This document shows positions 38,671-52,586 of a stretch of DNA of 64,000 nt, in pieces. This DNA comes from Schistocephalus solidus (lineage: Eukaryota > Platyhelminthes > Cestoda > Diphyllobothriidea > Diphyllobothriidae). A model generated the notes under the pieces. That model had not been told where the DNA came from, did not search any database, and was given only the letters and a program-made list of their open reading frames with translations. Position numbers and translations under genes: made by a program. Each line of letters opens with the position of its first letter. Position 1 is the stretch's first letter. The DNA lies in assembly GCA_017591395.1 (NCBI GenBank), contig WEDG01004218.1:124001-188000 (forward strand). Direction: 5' to 3'.

Positions 38671-41600
38671 GGGAGTACCATAAAGGCCACATTAAGAAGC
38701 AGCCATTGCAGTCTGTTTCTCAGTTCGCCAGTCAGCCACTCAACACAAAACACATATTGGGTTGACCACGCGGTCCGATTTATTCCGTCAGTTAGCAACC
38801 TTCCAAGCCACGGCTTTTAGCGAACCGTTATAGTTTCAAGCGCGTCAGATTGTTTATAGTGAGGAAAATGCGCTGAGCTGTTGACCTCACTCTCTCCCTT
38901 CCCCTCACAATCAGACCACCATCCGAGCCAGTCAGTTGTCTGATGTGGGATTTAGCGTATTGGCTGACGGGTCGGCGTACATGTGTGCATAATGACAACC
39001 AGCACATAACACAGCACTCATACAAAAGCCATATTATGCAATCTGTCAGCATGCTAATAACGGGCCATGAGAAATTGTATGCTGCGAAAGTTTGCGGAGC
39101 TTATAAGTTTGTGGATATCGATTGTGTTGAGCCGATAACCAGCATAGGCAGGGTAAGCGTAGAGGGAGGAGAGTTGGCTACGCCGATCACTACGTTCAAT
39201 CCCACCAGTATTCGAATTGACTCGGTCAGCTGACTGGTTCAGGGCAAAAAAAAGGAGAAAGTACAGATCTCAATGCCTGTTTAACTATTCTATTGACAAA
39301 TCAGTGCATTCCTCACTGAAAGCTATCTGAGTCGCTTAAACATATATTGACGCGCAATCAGTTGTGACATGTAATGTTGCTACCTCATGGAGTGACTCGG
39401 TCCTACACGGCGATAAGTTACAATGGTCACTCCCTAATCTTGTTTCTATGGCACCGTCACCTAAAATATATCCAAAAGTCGGGTCTCCTGAATGTGGCCT
39501 GAAACTCGTGGAGTAGGTACCAGTTCGTGCGTGACATGTGTAGACTGATTGTTCAAACTTAATAGCCCCTGACTACGGGAAATTGAATAAACTAATTTGA
39601 CGGCATACTGCCAATTTTGGTTCTTTGTGTCGTCCAGTATATCAGCTTGTTCGAGGACTGACTGGAGCTTAGCGGAGACTTTAACTTGGATAGTATCTAC
39701 GGTGCATGCTGACTTGCTGCATTGTCCGATGGTTCCAGAAGAGATTACGGAACCGTACTTCGCCACTATCTTTGGAAATGAAGTCGAATTCACCGAGTTT
39801 CCATACTAGCTTGCTTGGTTCTTGCAACCATTGTTTACCTGTCGTTCGTTGATTACTCTGAATAATTGACGACCTACCGATTTACGACATCGCATATTTT
39901 ACACAGGCCGAGCATTCAGTCTTGTTAAAGGACATGCTCACGCACATCCACGTCGCATTAGCATTCGCTTCGCAAACCTAGTTTTGAGGAATGATTTGCA
40001 AGATATAATTTGTGATGGCTCTCAGAAATTTCAAAAAGCAAGCATATAACTCCTATTAAATTTGTCCTCTGCTTTTCTTTCTTGCTCAATTTTCTCTTCC
40101 TCTTTTCACACATGTCTCGATGGGCTATTTTGGTTTCTCCCGTCATGAGAAAACTTTGTTCAAAATTGCGATATCTTAATATCGTTTGAGAGATTATCTA
40201 TCCGAACAGTGAACTCGAGTTGCTGGACCTTCTGACCTATGGGGTTTCGGCACGTTTCACATTTAAACATTTTCCTTGCTTCGGTCACACGCAATTAAAA
40301 AAATAAAATGGAACTGAAAATAAACTTCTACAAATATATGGTTTCGTGGACGACTTCAGGTCTTAGTAACATTATCGATATTCTGAAATTTCAAGAAGTG
40401 CTTGACCCTCACTGGTGTGGTTAGGATCTCACTCGATCGCATTCTGTCCGCCCTTCAGCTTGCTACTGTCAATAAATGAAATTTGCGTCATAGGAAATAT
40501 GCCACATATAATACATAGGTATGTTGCTTAGGGTGCAACAAGCAAGACGCAGACAACTGTTTCACGGTTGTTACCGATAATCAGTACGGCATATCCTTTG
40601 TGTAGTGGGGTATATATTGAATTCAAGAAATCACGTGAGCCTCACTGGTGTGAAATTTTTTTAAATTCTTACGTAAACGACCCCTCATCTCGCCAAGCAT
40701 CCAAAGCGTCATGGATATAACACGCGTATAAATCGGTTTTGTTCCTAAGTGGGGGGGGGTAAAAGTACGTACGTCTTAATATAAACTATGTCCCTAAATT
40801 ACTGGCGCTTGATTAATTCTGATCAAAACGATCACCTTCCTCTTGAGCAGTAGCAGCTGATTGAAACATGGACAGCCGGCCTCAAAAAATATAAGATTCA
40901 AGAGGCTAGAAATCAAAAGAACCCTAACGAGGTGTAACCATATGGCGCAGACATCGTTTTATGATCTTCAGTCAAATAAGTTTCAGAAAAAAATTGTACT
41001 TTACGAAAATTAGGTAGCAAATTATACTCTAAGCTAACAGCAGTTAATACTTTCAAAATTTTCCGCAGCATATAAAAAACTTATAGCGAACTGTACCCCA
41101 TTGATAAGCCTTGGTTGCAGGACAGGACTTCATGCTATTTTAGGCGCTGGTCCTTTGCTACAGAACCCACACAAGCAGTTCTGTAGGTATGGGCTGTCGA
41201 TAATATCAAATTGTGGTTCACGATGACAATGGCTATTTCTATCTTGTTGCCTCCAGAACCGCAAGTCCATGTTGCGATGGTGGAGGGAGTATCCAAATGG
41301 CCAAGGGAGCCTGGTACAGTATTCGAATTTTTCTGTTGCAGGGGTTGGGCAGCTTGGCAGACGGTTTTAACCGAGCCGGATAATAGGAAGCAGATGAGCT
41401 CGCTGGTAAGGAACGATTATATTTCATTGAACTTTTGGATGCTCGCTCCAACCCATCAATAGAGACAGCTAGAGATAGGACTTTATGGATGTGCATGCGC
41501 AGCGCCAGTAGGCAGGCAGGCAGGTGACAACTCTCGGATTATAAGTAATGGGATTAAATGACCCCCATTACAGCAGAACATGTATGGAACCCCTAAACCT

Positions 41601-43872
41601 ATCAGCGGCCGATGAAGTGGTTAATGCAACAACGTTGGGGGAACTGGGGGATTAGTCCTGATAATAAAAAGTGTGGAAGCACTGAGGAGGAAGGAGGCCA
41701 GTTTCCAAGTCGAGACTCATTTGACGGGAAACGACTATAACTTCAAGTTTTTGGACGTCAGCCTTCTCGCAAACGATGCAAATATGTGAGTTGTGAGCTG
41801 CTTGTGCCATTTTCTTCGTCCCGCATTACCTTAACAAACCTATTCTATTCCTGGGCTGCGTAATTAACCACATGGAGAGAGGGTGGGCTAACACAACTTC
41901 CAGTAATACCGTCAGCAATTAATATCACTGATGCAACTGCAGTAATTAATCACTTCGAGGCCAGCCACGGCTATCAGCAGTGAATGCGGAAGTTGTTAAT
42001 TATGATAGGCGGTGGTTAGCATGGCAAATACGTCCTATAAATACTGCATGCCTTGGTCCTCCATCACCATTATTTTTAGCTATCCTCTTTACTTTTTATA
42101 GGAATACTTGGCTTGAAAATCTGGTTTACATTTTCTGTGGCAGCAATGCTGTTTATAGGGTGTAGCTGACAATTGTATATGAATCACCTTGTTCCCCTTT
42201 CAGTCACAGTTAGAATTTGGTCGGTTCGAACGCGTGGCGATTTTTTCTTTCAAACGAAATATAAACTATTTAGTGTACTCCAGCACCCTGCCGAAAAATG
42301 AGACTACCTATCTCCCGTTAATATCTATGGCGGCTTATAATATGCCCACCATAATCTGCGATTATTTTTTTCAACTTGTGATCTGCTGTCCTGGACAACT
42401 TGAAGTAAAGCTTAGGCTCCTGCGTTGCTCACGCAGATGTAGTTGATCATTTTGTGTAAAACCCAGTGGATGAAAATACCACCCATTCCATCTTTTTTCG
42501 CCGTTCGGTGCTAAATTTTTTCATACTGCGTGGAGCACACTGCTCAATGAAAATTGTCCTGGCTATCCTGCCTTTCTGGCTTGGAATTTTTGCTAAAATT
42601 ATGTAGCAAACTGCCTGTATATTACTGGTGCTATGTACTTTCTGCAGAAGCGCCAGCATCTATTTCAAAATTAAGGCAGGAGTTTTAACTGTCCTTCATT
42701 TTTATCTGTTTGTAAACGCACAATTAAATCCAAGGGTACGGACAACGTAGTCGACCATTTTTTAAAATCTTGGGAATGACCCTAGTGAAAATCTGACCGC
42801 ATGACACAAGTAAGGGAAAATATGCGTAGAAACTGACGATAATGGCCTCTCAGACGGAGTATGTTTTCGTCAAACGAAACAGTTAAAACTGTTCTTCCAG
42901 TAGGACTTCGGATATATAATCTCCTAGGTATTCTTGTTTAATATGCGTATATTCAAATTCCACCTCTGTTGTGGTAGAAAAATTATTGTTCCTTCTTCTT
43001 AAACTCTTTAATAAAACACCGGCTTTTTTTCCCACAGCTACCATCGTCGAGCCATTTCCTTCCAATGACAGTTGTATGGCTGAGGTCAAAACTGAGTTTC
43101 TCGACAAGGGATTATTTCCCAGCTGTATTGATTCGTCTCAATGCAGGCAAGCAGTAATTTTTAGTGTATATACATGGCCGTAGCACAAGTAAAGTGCTGT
43201 GTGCACTAGTAATGCAAAAAATAAAGGTTCATCAGCTCCTACTCGAACCGAAGTATAGAACCAAGTTGCTTTCCACGTGCCGCTAGTGCTAACGCGTCCT
43301 TCAAGGTGTCTAGTGGCTTTGTAGGGCACATTCGCCTCTACCAAAGCCATAATATTACCAGCAATAGAAACTGATGCAAATCACGACGATGCACACCACG
43401 ACAGAGGTATGAAACGAAAGCGGGGATATTACGTCTCGGAAAATTGAAAACTGATCTACACCAAAACCTACTCGCCGGCCCTGTAAACGTACCTCTCAAA
43501 CGGAAAGCCTTGACTGTACGTCTTTGTATTTCCCTGCACAGCACCGACAATACTTCTCAAACCAATCCCTAAAGCACTGCTCACTACACTCCACCCTCAT
43601 AACCTGTGTGACTTCACACAAACGGTAAAAGCAAGATAATGAAGTCGGAAGCCAATGGGAGAAGGAGAGCGACTGAGGCATTCACAACCTGGGTTCAAGC
43701 ACACGCTCTACAACTGCTAACTTTAGAATTTCGAAGTTTACCACAACTCCGATCCTGGAGGTGCCTACATGCGCATCGAACCACGTGAACTCCAATCACT
43801 TCACCGATTGTTTTCGGTAAACGGCAGCAGTACATCACCTTAGCGTCATTGTCACCTTATACTTGACGAAGA

Positions 43873-44150
43873 AAATGCCTATCCCCCTCCCAATAGGAAA
43901 CGGGAGCAGACATTTGTGCGCTAAGTGTCAGGGAAACAACAATTTTGGTTAAGCTGATGTTACGGTGTAAGTTAGAGTTAGGGTTAGGAGAAGGGCTGAC
44001 TTAGAGTTTGGGACTAATTTTGCCGTTAGTGTTGGGTTAGCACACAGGAATGTTTACCCGTCCTGGAATTTAGCGCCGGATCACATTTTAACGGGTGGGG
44101 TGGGGGCATTTTCGGTCCCGTGTTCTGCCAGTGGGCCATATGAGCAATCC
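43873..44150 (-). mobile_element. Small inverted-repeat element, minus copy
   Basis: Starts AAATGCCTATCC, has a TTAGAGTTAGGGTTAGG core, then AATGTTTACCCGTCCTGGAA, and ends GTGGGCCATATGAGCAATCC. Core shorter than in other copies. Confidence 0.5.
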
Positions 44151-45089
44151 CGATCCATTTTATTTTTAGGCTCATCAGACACTTCCTTATACAGTCTCTC
44201 TCGTCGCTCATCAATTGAGAACCGATTAAACTTAGCATCCGGTAAGCTATGGCCAAAATTATATTAAGCCTAACATGAACAGCAATCGGTCTCTAATTGT
44301 CAACATTACATAACTGTTTTTATCCTCCTATCTACTACCACATAGTGAGTGGGTACACATGGCCGCAGTAAGCATCGTTAAAAGATGCTTCATTAAGATT
44401 TTCCAGCGTGCACAATACTGGCAGCGCAGGTATTAACTAAAATCCCAGCCACACGTAATTCGCCGATATTGTGCCCCTGCCTGACACTAATGCGAGGAAG
44501 TCGGCCCATTTGTGGGTCACCCAGCGTTCCTCGTGTGCTTTCTAGAACATAGTTCAGCTTTGCACGTGTTGCTTTTTAATTTTCTCTGAAATTAATTGCC
44601 TTCCTGGAGTCAACGTTCGACCTGCGCCTATGAAACCCAGGTTAGCAATTAATTTCTGAGGAAATTATAAAACACTAACTTCTTCGTTGATTTGTTTGCT
44701 ATTTTTTCGATTTTTCCCTAGTATTCGCGCGTTCACAAATGGTGCGATGGCAATCACTGAAAGTTGTACATAACTCCTTTCGGGAATGCGAAACTTCCAA
44801 CACCATTTCGCTCTTATATAATGCCATCTGCAAAGCATCAATAGTTGAGAAGCCGTAAGATATCATCAATTCCCTATGCACGATTTTATTTGCGCTCCAG
44901 AATAGTGGCCACGACGGTTCAAAATTCTAGCGACCCAACTAAAGCGCATCCAGGAGACAAGCCAGCTGCCCTGGCGCCGACAAAAACCTTCGCTCCCCCC
45001 TCCCTAAAACTGCCGTTTCTACCACAGCAGTAGCATCATCATTCTGAAGGCAATTAAAAGTTTGCCCATGTGCACACGTAGTCGGCATA

Positions 45090-45560
45090 TTACTAGTAGT
45101 CGCCTCGGGGTGCGATATAACCCGGGTCGAGTACGAACGGGACCCAGGAATTCGTTATTGGTTGCGGGTGGGGGTAGGGGATAACGCAAGGTCAAGCTCC
45201 ATGCGGCCACGCTACCACGCCCGGTGTGTCCCCGACGCAAACAGAGGAACCAATGCGACCACCCCCTTACCACCACCACCACCAACCTGGACACCTCGTC
45301 TCCACACCTAGGCAACACTATCAGCAGCGGTGGCTGTAGGGTGGTGGGCGAAGGGGTGAGGATTGGTTAGAGTTGGTACACGATATGGGCGGGTGGGGGC
45401 TGACGTGTGCAGGCGTGTCGTATCCTGTCGGAACAGGCATGATTCATCACCCGTCTGTCTTGGGGCACGTCGAGACGACAGAGGGACTCGGCGTGAAGTG
45501 TCACAGCGAGACGACAGCGTTGGGTGGGGTATGGGGGATGCGCGCTCATGATGGCTCTAC
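45090..45560. other. GC-rich, CpG-containing block
   Basis: Base composition is clearly richer in G and C than the surrounding AT-rich intron, with many CG dinucleotides and G-rich runs. Open frames on both strands are long only because stops are rare in GC-rich sequence. No splice-supported exon found. It could be a repeat of different origin or a CpG-island-like element. Confidence 0.35.
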
Positions 45561-47688
45561 CTCTATTAGTCAATAGGTCATGGCAGGCCGCGACTCCATC
45601 CATACACCCCCATCTGACTACTGTGGCTTCTAGTAGGAATGACTCGTTTGGCCTGCGCATCCATCGAAGAATTTTCGGCACCGCAGGCATAACTTCAGAT
45701 CAACGAACGGGCCAGAGGCTTACACCTTATTAAAGCAGAGGCTGATCATGTAACAAAGAAATTTATTCGCCAGCATCGCCTTTACTCACAGGGGCCCGCT
45801 TCTGAAAAATTGGAGCCCGTGGGTGCTCTAGGCGCTGGGACGACTAGAAGAGCAGGGCAAAAATAAAGACGAAATGAAGAAACTGAGGGGTGAAAACGTC
45901 AAACAGACAACTTTCCCTTTTCTCTGGGAGATCAAGCACTTTAGGATTTGTTTCATCAAGACCATGTCCAAAGTGATGAGATAGCTGCCCAAGCAAAACG
46001 GCAAAATGGGTGCCTTCAAGAGGCATTTATTCTGGACATAGGTTTGCACAGAGCAAGCTCTTTCGACAAGGTCAGGGTATGCAAGGCTCGGAAAACATTC
46101 CTTTCTGCACCTACACTGGGTATAAGGGTCTCTATCTAGCACATTTCTAATCGCAGTCAACATGCTGTATACTCATGGCTCAACCATAAGGCCTTTGGTT
46201 CAGTGACTAAATTAGATCTGGGAAAACCGACGTTCCTTCGGGACAAGCTACAACGCAGAAATTACTGTTGCAACCTCACTAGTTATCACTGACAGCCCCT
46301 GTTAGTTAGTGATCACTCGTTGCTATGCCTTCAACTATAAGGGCTCTAGACTCTAGTCCCTGGACAAAATGGACTACAGTCTACAAACAGGGAGACCTCT
46401 TATCCACGGCCTCACTGCATCTCGTGGCGATGTATTCTTGCCGTATATGTACCATATTATCCCTTGAAAAAGCAACCCGGTAAGTCGTCCCTCCAGTTTC
46501 CATTCAGGGAAAACTCCACCTGACTGTTTTATTTTAATAATTTTTCGAAGTTAGCTGGTAAGTAGCGCTTTCCGAGCTGCTACAGGAAAGAAAAGTTGGC
46601 AGCCCACGATTACCCAGCCGCCTATTTGCCGACTGTGCGTGTTTGGCTATTTTTTAATGTTTTTACCCACGCCTGCATCCAGGATGTTCATTTACTAATC
46701 GAACGAAGAAACTCTCTCACACACACGCGTGATGCCAGAATTGACCGCTTAAATGGAGAACAGTGTTTGGCCGAGCAGACTTGAGCGAAGGGTGGAGATA
46801 GGTCTAAACAAGTCTGTTGGCTCGTTGTCGTAAACTTTCGGCAACCCCGACAGTTAGCCAGCCAAAAGGGACGAAGTCGATCGCAAGCCCCATGGTATTT
46901 GTACGAACATTAGCTTATAATATGACAGACTTTTGGAATGTATATCTAGGTCAATCTTCGCTTACCCAACGTGCAAGAATGGCAAGAAAATATCACGACG
47001 ACTGGAGATGGGTGCGGGTGACAGAGATAACCAGCCCAACCGTGCGTGCCACAGACAAGACCTGGTTCAGTAGCGTTTATCAGGTTTTCAGGAAAGCGGC
47101 TCGGTGTGAGAGTGTCATCGGGCATGATTTGCAGCCTGATACTCGGTCCAGAGTAGTACCAACTGATTCCGTCAGTTTGCAGCTTTCGAAGCCTCAATTC
47201 TTGTGGCATGTTGATGGATTCAAGTGCGTTCAATTTACTCTAGTGAGGAGTGCTCTAATGTGCCGTTAGTACGGATGCCCTGGTGTCGATTGCACTGTCT
47301 CTTCCGACACCTATGTTCGAGCATTTCAACCAGTGGGTGATGGGATATGGCGTCTTGGGTGACGCATCGTAACTGTCTGAGCGTCTAACGCGTCTTACAT
47401 GCCTGCCTATGGCCTTGCGTGGCGGACTCGTCACAGTCGGGTAAATAGACGCCATCAGCCAGTCTGACTCCCAGTTTATTCAGCACAGTTGGAGGGTAGC
47501 CAATTTTCGGGACATTGGTCACCTTAGAACTTGTGTTCCTATCCGTGTCCTTCACACCACAGTGCCTGGTAGTTCCTTATTAAGCACTGTAGGTTTTTTC
47601 ATCCGCTTTGAACACGACGGTTTTAACCATGTTATTTTAAAATTTAGACTGCTCTCCATATGCATTAGTGTAAGACATGTCTATGTAA

Positions 47689-48003
47689 GGATGACTTATA
47701 TGACCATGCAATCAGAATACGGGAATAGAAATCACCCAGAATACTTGAGGTTTTGCGCCCAAGTCCAGGGAATTTCGGGTTTAGGATAAAGGGGCCGGTT
47801 AGGGCTAATTTTAGGGTTAGGGTGTCAGTAATTGTTTTGATGAAGACTACGTTAAGGGTTAAGGTTCGCGTTAACTATAAGGTTTGGTTTAAGGGTAAGA
47901 ATATATTGAGATTAAGGCTACACTTTAGTTTTACGTTACGGTTCGCATTAGGGTTAAGACATTGAAATATTTACCCTTCTTATTCCTGTGTACTGATTAG
48001 ACA
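47689..48003 (-). mobile_element. Small inverted-repeat element, minus copy with damaged far end
   Basis: Starts GGATGACTTATATGACCATG, has a TTAGGGTTAGGG core, then AATATTTACCCTTCTTATTC. The far terminus is truncated. Confidence 0.55.
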
Positions 48004-48619
48004 ATCAAAAATCTCATCCCTGCCACGGTCTGTTATACCGAAGGGGTTCGATTTTCAATATCAAGCCTACAGTGCAATGCAGCCAGAATGCTTCGACTAA
48101 AGCAACACACACGTATAAGCAGTCCATATGTAATCAAGGAGAATTCCTAATTTTTTGGAAAACACCTTGATGACCGAATAACAAATACACTGAGTTTGCC
48201 CATAAAGACGCGAATACATGGCCTCGCAATACCGAAAAACATGTCACCCATAGGACGTGTTAACACATAAACCGCAACCCATTCGAAGACCATGGAGTGT
48301 TCAAAATATATGCAGACGTTGTCTATATTGAGTGCGTTAGAGGGCACGTTATTCAATGATCATCCTAATGTCCAGTAATAGCTAGTACCTGCGCTGTGAA
48401 TATGGTTCTACCTCTGACAGCTATGATGATATGCTACTGGTTGTCTGTCGCAGTTTAATGACCATTATGCGGTTATTACGCTGCGGCTGATAGAAAACGG
48501 CCCAAATATTCATCTCATCTTTCAATCTACGCCTATAAACCTTCAAAAAAGACTAATTTACTCCACGTTAGTGATTTATTTCTGAGGAAGTTAAAAAGCA
48601 GCAATTTTTAAACCGAAGA

Positions 48620-48775
48620 CTCTACCAGAAGGCACGCAGGGAAGGCTGGGGGACCCACTAATGAACCGGCCCCTCGCAGCTGTGTCAACCAGCAGCAGAA
48701 AGCCTACGAAACACGTGTCTAAGCTTTTAACTTGTACCTGTGCTGTGAACATGGCTCCACCTAAAACCCGTAAAT
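48620..48775 (+). repeat. Dispersed repeat D, copy 1
   Basis: GGGAAGGCTGGGGGACCCAC, CCCCTCGCAG and GTACCTGTGCTGTGAACATG recur in the same order at 57.5 kb. A minus-strand open frame of 135 codons across it is probably accidental. Confidence 0.4.
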
Positions 48776-50364
48776 GCACAGTCGGACAGTTTACTGCCAA
48801 TTGTCGACACTTTACAAGAACTCTCCCACAGCTAAATAAATTTATGATTTCAAACGCATTCTTTGATTTTTCATTCTCCTTTGGTTTGAGCTTTGCCGTC
48901 TGATAGTTTCCATCTCTGCAAATCCAACAACTGTTAGTGGATTTCCCTGTTTTTTTCGACCAATAACACATCAACTTTTCCCTTTTGCAAATAACCACAT
49001 AAAATAACCATTTTTTAACGCGGAAAAGTCAATCAGCTTTTCGCGTTACTTTGCATGAACAACCTAAAAGTTAATGTTGCTTACAATTTTCCGAAATCGA
49101 TTGTTGTAAGGTAGTGCAAGGATTCATCCTTAGACAGAGGCCCTGTTCGTTTAATTCTGTGTAGTTCATAGACCTACAGCGCTTTTCATTAGCAGTCATA
49201 GTTAAACGAGATGATTTATGTCTGAGGCTCAAAGATTGTAAAAGTAAACAGTCCCAGACTCGCTTCTAACCTGTGGGTAATGCTGCTTTCTTGTATGTCA
49301 CAGTCGAATGCATAAACGAGGACCTTTTCACATAAAATTTGACCTTACTATGAAATGTGCGTCTCCAAGCTTGCACCACAATTACTAGCTAACAACACAA
49401 ACACCTCTACTGATTTATTTACCATTGCGCAGGTAATGGCGCAGCTTGTTGTGGTTAAAACTGTTGTTCGACGATACTCCTGGCTCGATTTCAGTAGAAC
49501 AAATTTTACTGGTAGTTATATTAGGATGCTGTCAAAATGGATGGGAATGAATGGACGAAACTGTGCCAGAGATAAATTTCGTATTTCCTGTTAGGATTTA
49601 ATTGCAAACTCTTTAAAAATAAGTGGAAAAAAACATCTGAGTTTGCGTATCAGCTAAATCTAACAATTACTAGTAACATTTAGTGACCAACTATCACCTC
49701 TGGGTAGTCCAAACGCATATCCCTCCTGAAAGGTTCATCAAAGTATTCCAAGGGTTCGTTGTTGCCTAGGAAAATTGGAAACGCCCAACATGATTGTCAG
49801 TAGTGTGTACATTTAGGGGTTCCTTCTTACTGTAGCCTCCATACCATTTTCTCAAATCGTGAATCCGAACCGTCCCCTTATTTCTATGCAGACCTGGTCA
49901 ATCATGCATGGGCCAGTCGTGTGTGTGGCACGTGTTAATTGACTGGTTAGCGTTGTGAGTCATGGCGTCCAACTTCCAAGCACCCCAAACTTAGTCTTGC
50001 AAGCGGACACATGTGCGCGGGGGTGAAGACCATGCCTCGCAAACCTGTGATCACTACAAACTAATTCGCATGCGATTCACCGTCCCTGCACCCGCCATGT
50101 TACAGGGCCCATGATGGCCATTGTCGTTTGCAATGGTCAGATTATCAGACGTAACTATACAACAGGGCTCCCAACGTGAAATCCGCACCGTCACCAGAAC
50201 CTCTAATGGTTATAAAACAAAAATAGTGAAATGGACGTAAACTTCCTCATCGTTTTACTTCTGAGCTAACGCATTGCGTTGTGCTGCCTGCTATCTAACA
50301 AAGGGTTACTCCGTTAACCAACCTCTTTTTTTTACTGTCATTGTAAGGCAGTCCATCGCAGATA

Positions 50365-50516
50365 TTATTTTGCCGAGAGTTTAGAAAATAACTCTTGCGA
50401 AATGTCTTCCCAGAAATAGTTGCGCTCAGCAATGGGCTCAGGCGCAAAGTAAATCCGTTGTATTTCATTGTTCATGGTTTTCAAGGCACCTAACTGACTT
50501 CCATTTGGCAAAGAAA
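50365..50516 (-). CDS. Possible alternative terminal exon or unrelated small coding exon
   Basis: On the same strand as the lectin gene, about 1 kb downstream of lectin exon 51552. An AG at 50517-50518 (GCTCAACAG) would start an exon in phase 1, matching the donor of 51552, and read about 50 residues to TAA at 50365. The sequence (LPNGSQLGALKTMNNEIQ, then acidic and aromatic residues) looks protein-like. If used, it would end the protein right after lectin domain 2 and yield a secreted two-lectin form lacking the membrane helix. No AATAAA is visible just downstream and the acceptor has a weak pyrimidine tract, so chance is a serious alternative. Confidence 0.22.
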
Positions 50517-50740
50517 CTGTTGAGCACACTCGCCTGTACTCCATGGCAAGGAAGTAGTTGCGAAAATAAACAAGTAACATTTATGATGAACCGGGGCGCA
50601 GGGATCGATCGATGTGACGAAACAGCCATTTCACATTAATCACATTCGTGCTGTATCACTAAATGCCGATGGAAGGAAGTGACAGAGGGAAGGAAAGGCA
50701 CCTTACGGTCGGCACCATTGTATCAATTTTTTTCCTAAGT

Positions 50741-51085
50741 AGGGATGCCTTGTATGGTCGCCTAAACAAAACACATGTATAGGAACAGCGACCACCCGCT
50801 TAAAAAGGTGCCCTTACGGTACATTTTAGGATGGGTAACATAAAACTAAACGGTCTTAACCTAAGCCCTGCCGGTAACACGATAATTCTCTTAACCCTTA
50901 ACCTAAACATGACCCTAACCCTAACCCCTCCTCTAACCTTAAGCTCAAACATAAATTTAAACCTTAACTTAATCCTAGCCATAACCTTAATCCTAAACAT
51001 AATTTCTTTGAAATTTAAGGCAAAGCCACACGTACTGTGGATGGTTCCTTTTCCCGTGTCCTGTTTATGTGGCCATACCAGGCAT
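50741..51085 (+). mobile_element. Small inverted-repeat element, best plus copy
   Basis: 5' terminus AGGGATGCCTTGTATGGTCG; 3' terminus TTTATGTGGCCATACCAGGC then ATTCT, its imperfect reverse complement over about 45 bases. The core is CCTAACCCTAACCCCTCC-like with AACCTTAA words. A CCACACGTACTGTGG-like hairpin lies just inside the 3' terminus. No protein is encoded, so it fits a non-autonomous (MITE-type) element. Confidence 0.7.
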
Positions 51086-51551
51086 TCTCACCCTTTCCTA
51101 TAATTCCTCACTGGTCTGAACGACTAAGACCGTGTGGAGAATTCATTGGCTGTAGTGTATTGTGACAAAAAAGGTTTCCGTCCTAAGCTTTTCACACGGC
51201 AGTGTGGCACACATTTTCGTCTGCCGCAAAAGCTTAGCTCATTTTCTGGGTACTGGTTGGATTCTCTACTCTCATATACACAAGAATTCCGTAAATGACA
51301 ACAGATCCAACTGCAAGTCGGCGTGATCATACTGCCCATTGACCTGATCAGTTAGAACGACGGGCTGCACTATTAGTAATCGTTGTGGGTGTCTTTTTTC
51401 TTACAACTCAACCTGCATTTTTCCTTCCCTCGCACGTTTCATTCGGCAATATGTCAAACTTTAAATGAGTATTGGCCTCTAGTGCTATGCACCTAGGATG
51501 GGATGGGCGAGTAACATTTGCTTTAAAGGATCATTTTCTGTAATGACTTAC

Positions 51552-51722
51552 CACATGCGTAGGTGAGGCGTAAATGTCGTTTGCCACAGGCCGCAGGTTG
51601 GTTTGTTGGCAGCATTGAAGGATCAGGCATCACAGAACACGTCCTCCGTCGGTCACAGAGCCCACGCAGATGCGGTGACACGTCGATTGTTGCCGGGCAT
51701 ACTGTGGACATTTTGGGCATCT
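51552..51722 (-). CDS. eva-1: Exon: second half of SUEL lectin domain 2
   Basis: The exon runs from acceptor GTCTTCACGCAG to a perfect donor TGTG|GTAAGT. Its length is 171 bases, phase 1 to phase 1. The 56 full codons carry TVC (residue 8), LCDRRRTC (21-28), AAC (45) and the closing strand LRLTYAC (50-56). This is the SUEL second-half pattern with the same four cysteine positions as the domain 1 exon. The DPC turn is replaced by PAAC. Spacing between the first and second cysteines is 14 residues. Spliced directly to the 75-base exon at 25.2 kb the split codon becomes Ala, giving TYAC-A-NPSIF. This resembles the short stretch that follows the second SUEL domain in EVA-1 proteins as I remember them. 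Confidence 0.82.
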
Positions 51723-52586
51723 CTGCGTGAAGACAAACCATGCCTCAGAAAATAGCAACGTATAATGGCCAGATATTAATCGATAAAACAAACTGGAAGG
51801 CAAGTAAACCCAAAGAGTTTGAAGGTATTGATATTTCACGGGACAGTGAACTGTAGGATGTTCGTAATTTTATGTATTCATATTGAAAGCACAATAAAGG
51901 CACATGTACAAAGGCATTTGAGCTGCGTGGAAGAGGAAGTTCTCTAACGACTTGTTCACTTTGCAGTACGCAACCAAAAGCACCCATTCTAATGGGTCGT
52001 TGTAGTTAACAAGCACATGCAGCGAGGTTACAAGGTATGTGCATATATTTATATAGATATCTCTTCCAACCATTTTATTCGTTATTTGAGGGTCCTGTGA
52101 AGGAGCATATGATGCAATTGGTGAGATGCCTAATTAACATAACTACACTGGTGTTAGTATCTTTGTACGAAAACCGACAGCCTATTCGGAATAAATTGGA
52201 TAATGTACTGCGTTTCTTCGGCTACCACTCCGGACTTAAAAAACAATAAATATCCGTTTGCCTCTTGAATGCGTGCTTAAGTTACGCGACTTCCTCCCAC
52301 AGGGTAAATGAAATCTGACCCCAAAGAAATGGATAAGTGCAGGGAAGTTTGCTCGTATTGCGAGTGGGTTAACAGGCTAAAAATGATCACCTGATCCTAA
52401 TTCTTCTACGACGAACTGTTGCACGGCTTCTGTATTTCGTGGTCGAGAGTTCAGAATTTAGAAGTGCAGACATCTATTGCAGCAAACCAAGAATGCACTG
52501 TCTCCGGAATACTGTCGCACCACATGTTTGATACCATACGCACATATTATGGTGTCTTTTATTGGCTGACGTACCCCCAGACATAC

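Larger units (their letters stand above)
25289..51551 (-). other. Giant intron of about 26 kb
   Basis: Between lectin domain 2 and the linker exon. It contains inverted-repeat element copies, SINEs, the unnamed repeat family and a GC-rich block, all listed separately. Stretches 26.1-30.7, 32.4-36.4 and 38.9-43.8 kb have only short open frames and no recognised feature beyond those listed. Confidence 0.5.

Noticed and set aside
46817..47269. Plus-strand open frame of 150 codons
   Set aside because: No domain pattern, no splice support. The minus strand is also open here, suggesting stop-poor sequence rather than coding.
48591..48998. Minus-strand open frame of 135 codons
   Set aside because: It overlaps dispersed repeat D and has no family pattern.
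50880..51000. CCTAACCC arrays considered as true interstitial telomere blocks
   Set aside because: They are degenerate and always sit between the same inverted termini, so they belong to the dispersed element.
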